A stretch of 11,336 nt of DNA from Saprospiraceae bacterium (lineage in GTDB: Bacteria > Bacteroidota > Bacteroidia > Chitinophagales > Saprospiraceae). A program made the translations under genes and the position numbers. Where the stretch lies: the NCBI GenBank assembly GCA_013042795.1, contig JABDPK010000254.1, forward strand, positions 1-11,336, read 5' to 3'. The notes beneath the pieces are model-generated. The model worked only from the letters and a program-made list of their open reading frames with translations. It was not told the DNA's origin and did no database searches. This document shows positions 6,596 through 11,336 of this stretch, in pieces (within the stretch, counting starts at the first letter, position 1; every line of letters begins with the position of its first letter).

Positions 6596-6914
6596 TCCTG
6601 GTTTTAAGCTTTTCGAGATCTTTTCTGATCCCTGTGAGTTCCGTTTTTATTTTCCTCAGATTTTTAAATTTTTTTAATCCTTCCTTCGCGCCTTCGAGGG
6701 TATATCCCTTTTTTTTAACTAATTGGTATATATCATTAATAAGGCTTATATCCTTGCTTGTATACCTCCTGATGCCCCCTTTATCCTTCCTTGGCTTTAA
6801 TTCCCTGAAAATGGTCTCCCAATACCTGAGTAGAGAAGTCGACTCGTCAAACATGCCCGCAACCTCTCCTATGGTATAATAGCGTTTTGTGAGTTCTTCC
6901 GGATTAATTTTCAT
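6579..6914 (-). CDS. MerR-family transcriptional regulator, short form
   Basis: This small DNA-binding protein has 111 residues. Residues 12-56 match the MerR winged helix-turn-helix: RYYTIGEVAGMFDES, then LLRYWE, ending in a wing with GGIRRYTSKDI. Residues ~75-108 are a Lys/Leu-rich helix expected to form the antiparallel dimer coiled coil. There is no effector domain and no Cys, so it does not look like a metal or redox sensor. It lies 5 bp after the stop of the zinc-ribbon membrane protein and is probably co-transcribed with it. Its target is unknown; palindromes in the upstream 7946-8292 region are candidate sites. No Shine-Dalgarno sequence is visible. Its 3' end overlaps the ABC ATPase tail-to-tail. 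Confidence 0.85.
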   Translation of the reverse strand: MKINPEELTKRYYTIGEVAGMFDESTSLLRYWETIFRELKPRKDKGGIRRYTSKDISLINDIYQLVKKKGYTLEGAKEGLKKFKNLRKIKTELTGIRKDLEKLKTRINPGE

Positions 6915-6919
6915 TTTGA

Positions 6920-7945
6920 TCAGAAAAAGAATAAACTAATTATTGAAATAACGGCCAAAACTATCATAAGACTTATAAAATAAATGCCCTTTAATAAAAC
7001 CAACTTGACAAGTGTCTTTAGAATGCTCTGGTCGTAATACATTTTCAAATTACAAAAAAGATAAACGAGTGGTATCAAAAAAGCAAGCAGGAAAAAATTT
7101 GAATTAATTTTCCAGAACAAATTCACAATCAAGAATAATGACATGATAATTAAGAAAAGTACATGATAATGTATCATGTGCATTACACTCTCTACGAAGT
7201 AGTTTTCATGTCTGATATAGAGTAAATACAGAATGCCAGCCAGTATAATGGTTAAAAGAACAATACCCCACAGCATATTTGCAATCAGGAAACGGACTGA
7301 TTGGTCCGGATCTTTCATGACCCTGATCATTTGATTTACAACCAGCTTGTCCTTTCTTGTAGTAATATTATATTTCTGATACAGGCTATCACGGGATAAG
7401 CCATAGGCATCTTCAGACGAGATACCCAGTTTCCTAAAGTCGATTCCCATCACATCCCCAGCTAAAAATGTGTCTTTTAATGTAAACTGCTCATGGTCAA
7501 AGACGTGACTGTTTATGCTATCCAATAATATGGTATCCGAACTATTCTTAATCGAATCCCTATAATCGAGAAATTTTTCATAGAGTTCATGCCTGGCCAG
7601 TTTGACCGCAGGATCAGTGGTTTCAATGAGGGTTGTTTCCCTCATTGACAATGAAATCAGCCCAAAGAATATAATCAGTAAGATGAACATAAACCGGAAG
7701 GGGTGCACATACTTTTTGCGTTTTCCTGCTATAAATGCCTTGGTAATCTTGTTGGGAATCCACACATCCCTGAATGTTTTAAATAGTTTGGCATCGAAAT
7801 TCAGGAAGTTATCCATGAAGCTCAAAAACAAATGTTTAAGACTCAGGTCCTGAAATTTCGCATTATGACCGCATTCAGGACAAAATTTTTCTTCTCCTTC
7901 CAGAGAATACTCACAGTTCAGACAAATATTCTTCTTGTTTTTCAT
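6920..7945 (-). CDS. Zinc-ribbon, multi-spanning membrane protein (DUF3667-like)
   Basis: This 341-residue protein starts with a CxxC...CxxC zinc ribbon (Cys8, Cys11, Cys22, Cys25; the last pair is CPECGH), continues with a FDAKLFKTFRD and FIAGKRKKYVHPFRF segment, and then has hydrophobic stretches at about 83-100, 218-244, 257-278, 283-300 and 313-341. A polar, Asp/Ser-rich region (~103-215) lies between the first and second stretches and may form a loop outside the bilayer. This layout matches the DUF3667 proteins common in Bacteroidota, whose function is not established. It heads a minus-strand pair with the MerR-type regulator. The start is an ATG at 7945 giving MKNKKNICLNC, in keeping with the family. 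I assign the family by pattern only. Confidence 0.75.
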   Translation of the reverse strand: MKNKKNICLNCEYSLEGEEKFCPECGHNAKFQDLSLKHLFLSFMDNFLNFDAKLFKTFRDVWIPNKITKAFIAGKRKKYVHPFRFMFILLIIFFGLISLSMRETTLIETTDPAVKLARHELYEKFLDYRDSIKNSSDTILLDSINSHVFDHEQFTLKDTFLAGDVMGIDFRKLGISSEDAYGLSRDSLYQKYNITTRKDKLVVNQMIRVMKDPDQSVRFLIANMLWGIVLLTIILAGILYLLYIRHENYFVESVMHMIHYHVLFLIIMSLFLIVNLFWKINSNFFLLAFLIPLVYLFCNLKMYYDQSILKTLVKLVLLKGIYFISLMIVLAVISIISLFFF

Positions 7946-8013
7946 TGGGTTTGGATATCTGGATAATCAAGTTACCAATTTTTCCCAATCCTTTAAGATG
8001 TGGATATGGCAAT

Positions 8014-8099
8014 ATATGTATTCTATACAAGTGTAAATACAAGTCTTTTCTGCTTTTACGATTTAGACTGGGCTATAACTAACAGGGTAGAATACATAT
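8014..8099. repeat. Perfect 12-bp inverted repeat with 62-bp spacer
   Basis: ATATGTATTCTA at 8014-8025 is the exact reverse complement of TAGAATACATAT at 8088-8099. Within a few bases inside the left arm and just outside the right arm there is a TACAAG. An outer 8-bp pair (TACCAATT 7973-7980, AATTGGTA 8127-8134) brackets it. It may be a pair of regulator sites, or the arms of a long hairpin. Confidence 0.5.
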
Positions 8100-8161
8100 T
8101 ACAAGTTGGTATAATGTTTGCCTTCCAATTGGTATGAATTACAAAAAAATTGAATATCAAA

Positions 8162-8193
8162 ATCATTTAAATGATAAAATATTGATAATCAAT
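8162..8193. promoter_or_regulatory. Two adjacent palindromes, candidate operator
   Basis: ATCATTTAAATGAT (8162-8175) is a perfect 14-bp palindrome. ATTGATAATCAAT (8181-8193) has 6-bp arms around one base. Their centres are about 18.5 bp apart, near two helical turns, which would place two dimers on roughly the same DNA face. They lie about 100 bp before the 8293 start. AT-rich DNA produces chance palindromes, so this is tentative. Confidence 0.3.
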
Positions 8194-8292
8194 TTAAAAC
8201 ACATTAAAAATAATTTAATAAATAAATTCTGTAATTCATAAATGCAAAAAAAAGTACAAAAATCTAAACGTAAGAACACAAAATTTTTAATC

Positions 8293-11200
8293 ATGAAAAA
8301 ATTTTATAACACTAGCTTGAAAAATATGTCCACAGTCATTTTAGCGATGCTGATGACAGTGACGTCGATTCTAGCTCAGGATGTCCTTGGAGTCACAATC
8401 GTACCAAATGGTACCAGTTTTTGCGATTCATCATGCGATACCCTGGAAATGACGACGCAGATTACATTGAATGGTATTGTAATCGCTCCGCTTGACATTA
8501 ATTATAGCTGGACCGGGCCAAACGGTTACACCTATTCATCCTCCAGGCCGGAGATTCCATTAACGACTGTTGATCAGGATGGATCATACTGTGTTACTGT
8601 CACAAATAGTCTAGGTACATTGTCTGCTTCAGATTGTGTGGATGTAACTGTTGAGAATACCATCGAATGGACTTGTGATCCGGTTATCATGGTTGTCGGA
8701 TCAGATTGTTCAACAGATTTGATAAATCACTTCATTACAATTGATGATGTTAATTGTAATCATGGTACAGTTGATTGGTCGGTACAATTACTGGTAAACA
8801 ATAGCCTGTTCTATTCAGATAGTGGCGATGCAGATGTCGGCGATGACATATATGTTGGCGATCCTGTCACTATAAACGGGCAACCTGAAATAGCAGTTGA
8901 AGACCTACCTTATGGCAAGCATGATCTTATCATAACTTTAACAGATCAAAATGATCCTTCAAAGGTATTGGCACAATGCACGAGTGAGGTCAGGGTTGTT
9001 GAGAGTGTCAATAACGTGGCCTGTAATGATGATATAAATATCACATTGAATGAAGACTGCGAAGGAACGCTTACACCGGATATGATTCTCCAGGGTGATT
9101 ATTGTTATGAAAATTTCACCATGGACATTGATGGCTATCCGTCAGGAAATCAGATTCTGCTGACCGCACCGGGTGACTATGTGGTTACTGTAACGGGTGC
9201 TTCAGGCATCTCTTGCTGGGGTACAATCCATGCAGAAGACAAATCAACACCAATTCTTGACTGCCAGGATTTTGAAATCTATTGTTCAGATCTTGAAAAT
9301 TCAGATCCCGGAGATTTAATTCGTGGATTTGGCAGGGCAGTGATGTCAGATGTCTTTGTGCCGGCAAACACTACACAACCGGTGGCTATGATCATTGAAG
9401 GTGTATCGGGGACAGTCATGAACATTGAAATGAGAATTCATGTGGAAATGCCCGAAGTCGATGATCTTCATATCTATCTTCAGGATCCTGCAGGAAATGA
9501 GTATGTAGAGATATTAGATCTTCATGATTCAGGATTTTCACATTATTGTACTGAATCCAACCTCAATGTTTGTTTGAAAGACAATGCCACATTATCCCAT
9601 GCCAATTTCGGTTCAATGGAACTTTGCAGAACGACCTTAAATGCCTTTATTGGTGAATTCAGGCCGAGTCAGTCTTTTTCAAATTTCAATGGGCAGGATG
9701 CTGCAGGTGCATGGATACTGGATGTTATAAATAACAATACCTCCGAGTCACTCACTGTAGTAAATGCAGATTTGAGAATAATAACAAATGAAGGTAGTGT
9801 ACCTTCTATAAACGATATCATCATTAATACCGGCTGTAGTAGTGGAGACGTGATAGGTCCAACCGATGAATATGTCGGTGAGGATTGTGATAATGGATAT
9901 TGGAACACAATTGAAAGAACATGGATCGTCACAAATTCAGCTTCAGGATTGTCCTCAACGTGCTCTCAGCATATAAACCTCCAGAAATGGGGCGTCGAGG
10001 ATATTATCTGGCCTAAAAGCCATGATAACCTTGAATTACCGGTGATTCACTGTTTTGACTTATTTAATCAGAACACAGGCGAACTTAATGATGCACTTGT
10101 TAATGCTGATACGATTCCGACACCTGCTGTGACAGGATCGCCACGTGTTCCATTTGGTGATATGTGCGGAAACTTCCAGGTTACACATAATGACCTGAAA
10201 TTCAGTTTGTGTGGAAAATATGCGTCAAAAACAATTAGGACATGGTCTGTCCTGGATTGGTGTACAGGAGATCTGGTTCATTACGACCAGATTATCAAAA
10301 TTGAAGATAATGAACCTATAGAGATATCCTGTCAACCGGATTTTGTATTCGATGTGTATACTGATTCATACCATTGCTCAGGTGATTGGGAAGTTGTTCC
10401 TCCTTTGAATTTTTCAAATTCATGTGATGCAGATATCGTTTGGAAAGTCTATTACTTAACTGATGATGATGATAATCCTGATGATCCTCCGGTAAACGGT
10501 CAATATATTGATGATAATGTAACATACCAAAATGGATTGCCGCATACTATCAATGATTTACCAGCAGGAAGAAGAACATGGATCAAGTATGAAGCAACAG
10601 ATGAATGTGGTAATACCGGTGTATGCTTTACTGAAGTTGATGTGCATGATGATGATAAACCAAATCCGGTTTGTATCGAATTTACTGTTGTTGCATTAAG
10701 CAATGATGGTTGTGCCAAATTGCATGCAGAGTCTATTGATAATGGTTCTTGGGATAATTGCGGGATTGAAAGTCTTGATATCCGTAAAAAAGGTCAGAGC
10801 CAGTGGGTTGATTACGTAGAGTATTGTTGTAGTTGCAACCTCACTGATCAGGTTGTTCAGTTGAGAGTAACCGATACAAGCGGTAATACAAATACATGTG
10901 AAGTAGATGTCGAAATCCAGGATAATATTCCACCGACAATCACCAACAGGCCTTCAACAAGCTTTGTTTATGATTGCAGCGCTGGAAATGTAGACCTTGT
11001 AGAAATTGTAAATGTGTCGATCCCTGAGTTTGCATACGAAGACAATTGTGATCCAAACAATGACGGGTCCTTCACGATACTTGTGGAGGCTACACGAAGC
11101 GATGGACAGCCAATGTCAGAACCTTTGGAACCAGGTACATGCGGAAGTGCGTTTGTAGCTATTAATTATACACTAAGAGATGAGTGTAATAATCAGATAG

Positions 11201-11336
11201 GGACGCACAGACAGAATATCAGCATAAGAAATACTTCATCAACATTTACTGTCAATTGGCCAATAGATCCTCAGCCATATAATAATTGTAACAGCGCAGA
11301 TGCCTTGCATCCTGATAACCTGCCAACAATTCATAC
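8293..11336 (+). CDS. Large secreted Cys-rich multi-domain protein with P/Homo B domain, 3' truncated
   Basis: The frame is open for 1014 codons to the window edge. Residues 1-28 are a signal peptide (MKKF start, hydrophobic core, SILA cleavage before QD). Residues ~30-110 are Ig/PKD-like (WTGPNGYTY, GSYCVTVTN), with further Ig-like segments to ~350. Residues ~357-496 match the P domain of subtilisin-like proprotein convertases: MRIHVEMPEVDDLHIYLQDP, then FNGQDAAGAWILDV. No subtilase catalytic motif is seen, so the domain is probably structural or binding. After it come HYR/Ig-like modules of about 100 residues with recurring R-T-W at 542, 649 and 761 and D-x-C elements, rich in Cys. I infer a surface or adhesin-like protein; a T9SS tail would be expected beyond the window. 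An in-frame ATG at 8242, directly after a TAA, would add 17 basic residues; I prefer 8293 because it gives a standard signal peptide. Confidence 0.8.
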   Translation, partial: MKKFYNTSLKNMSTVILAMLMTVTSILAQDVLGVTIVPNGTSFCDSSCDTLEMTTQITLNGIVIAPLDINYSWTGPNGYTYSSSRPEIPLTTVDQDGSYCVTVTNSLGTLSASDCVDVTVENTIEWTCDPVIMVVGSDCSTDLINHFITIDDVNCNHGTVDWSVQLLVNNSLFYSDSGDADVGDDIYVGDPVTINGQPEIAVEDLPYGKHDLIITLTDQNDPSKVLAQCTSEVRVVESVNNVACNDDINITLNEDCEGTLTPDMILQGDYCYENFTMDIDGYPSGNQILLTAPGDYVVTVTGASGISCWGTIHAEDKSTPILDCQDFEIYCSDLENSDPGDLIRGFGRAVMSDVFVPANTTQPVAMIIEGVSGTVMNIEMRIHVEMPEVDDLHIYLQDPAGNEYVEILDLHDSGFSHYCTESNLNVCLKDNATLSHANFGSMELCRTTLNAFIGEFRPSQSFSNFNGQDAAGAWILDVINNNTSESLTVVNADLRIITNEGSVPSINDIIINTGCSSGDVIGPTDEYVGEDCDNGYWNTIERTWIVTNSASGLSSTCSQHINLQKWGVEDIIWPKSHDNLELPVIHCFDLFNQNTGELNDALVNADTIPTPAVTGSPRVPFGDMCGNFQVTHNDLKFSLCGKYASKTIRTWSVLDWCTGDLVHYDQIIKIEDNEPIEISCQPDFVFDVYTDSYHCSGDWEVVPPLNFSNSCDADIVWKVYYLTDDDDNPDDPPVNGQYIDDNVTYQNGLPHTINDLPAGRRTWIKYEATDECGNTGVCFTEVDVHDDDKPNPVCIEFTVVALSNDGCAKLHAESIDNGSWDNCGIESLDIRKKGQSQWVDYVEYCCSCNLTDQVVQLRVTDTSGNTNTCEVDVEIQDNIPPTITNRPSTSFVYDCSAGNVDLVEIVNVSIPEFAYEDNCDPNNDGSFTILVEATRSDGQPMSEPLEPGTCGSAFVAINYTLRDECNNQIGTHRQNISIRNTSSTFTVNWPIDPQPYNNCNSADALHPDNLPTIH

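Larger units (their letters stand above)
7946..8292. promoter_or_regulatory. 347-bp divergent AT-rich intergenic region
   Basis: This gap separates the starts of two divergent units and should carry promoters for both. It becomes very AT-rich from about 8136. It contains a perfect 12-bp inverted repeat, an 8-bp outer inverted repeat (7973-7980 with 8127-8134), a 7-bp direct repeat TTGGTAT (8106, 8129), three copies of TACAAG (8026, 8038, 8100) and two palindromes. A possible alternative ATG for the downstream gene is at 8242. I see no coding frame or RNA gene and no confident Bacteroidota promoter. Confidence 0.45.

Noticed and set aside
6596..6740. T-rich runs after the ABC ATPase as an intrinsic terminator
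   Set aside because: They are Lys codons of the minus-strand MerR-type gene, and no GC-rich stem precedes them.
8110..8120. TATAAT followed by TTTG as a promoter
   Set aside because: The spacing does not fit the Bacteroidota TAnnTTTG -7 element (three bases instead of two), and no TTTG -33 box is at the right distance.
8293..9360. A subtilase catalytic domain before the P domain
   Set aside because: No Asp, His or Ser catalytic motifs of the S8 family are seen; the region is Ig/PKD-like.
9185..10718. Several minus-strand reading frames of 60-87 codons
   Set aside because: They are antisense to the continuous large secreted protein and are low-complexity (His/Gln/Ser-rich).
1..11336. CRISPR array, tRNA, rRNA, insertion sequence or phage genes
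   Set aside because: I saw no regularly spaced repeats, no RNA gene signatures and no transposase or integrase motifs.

Overview
The window looks like a chromosomal segment from a member of the Bacteroidota, probably the Saprospiria. The evidence is the LpxC-FabZ fusion, a C-terminal type IX secretion (T9SS) sorting tail, a huge Cys-rich secreted protein with recurring R-T-W/D-x-C modules, an AT-leaning base composition and the absence of Shine-Dalgarno sequences before most starts. The species cannot be named from this sequence. I saw no rRNA, tRNA, CRISPR array, transposase or phage gene.

Layout. Positions 3-1088 (+) hold the 3' part of a secreted metzincin-type metalloprotease with a T9SS tail. 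A 102-bp stretch bounded by an 18-bp imperfect inverted repeat (1103-1204) lies between it and a two-gene minus-strand unit. That unit reads hydroxymethylbilane synthase-like protein (2672-1812, TTG start), then DnaQ/DEDDh exonuclease-like protein (1804-1208). An 85-bp divergent gap with a small hairpin separates this unit from a tight plus-strand operon: lpxD (2758-3798), lpxC/fabZ (3803-5197), lpxA (5197-5988) and an ABC-transporter ATPase (5990-6595). The operon meets tail-to-tail, with a 17-bp overlap, a second minus-strand pair: a zinc-ribbon multi-spanning membrane protein (7945-6920) followed by a short MerR-type regulator (6914-6579). A 347-bp AT-rich divergent intergenic region with several inverted repeats (7946-8292) precedes a very large secreted protein with a proprotein-convertase P domain, which begins at 8293 and runs off the window end.

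How the genes work together. LpxA, LpxC and LpxD are the first three committed steps of lipid A synthesis, and FabZ makes membrane acyl chains from the same 3-hydroxyacyl-ACP pool. Fusing FabZ to LpxC and packing the genes with 1-4 nt junctions suits balancing outer-membrane and phospholipid supply. The ABC ATPase is co-transcribed, but its permease is not in the window. The two flanking secreted proteins are typical cell-surface or exported products of this phylum.

The most unusual part is the minus-strand pair at 1208-2672. Both proteins keep their family fold signatures but have lost most catalytic residues. The HemC-like protein has Met where the dipyrromethane-anchoring Cys belongs and lacks the catalytic Lys-Asp pair. 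The exonuclease-like protein keeps only two of five DEDDh residues. They look like two adjacent, co-transcribed pseudoenzymes of unknown role, divergent from the lipid A operon.
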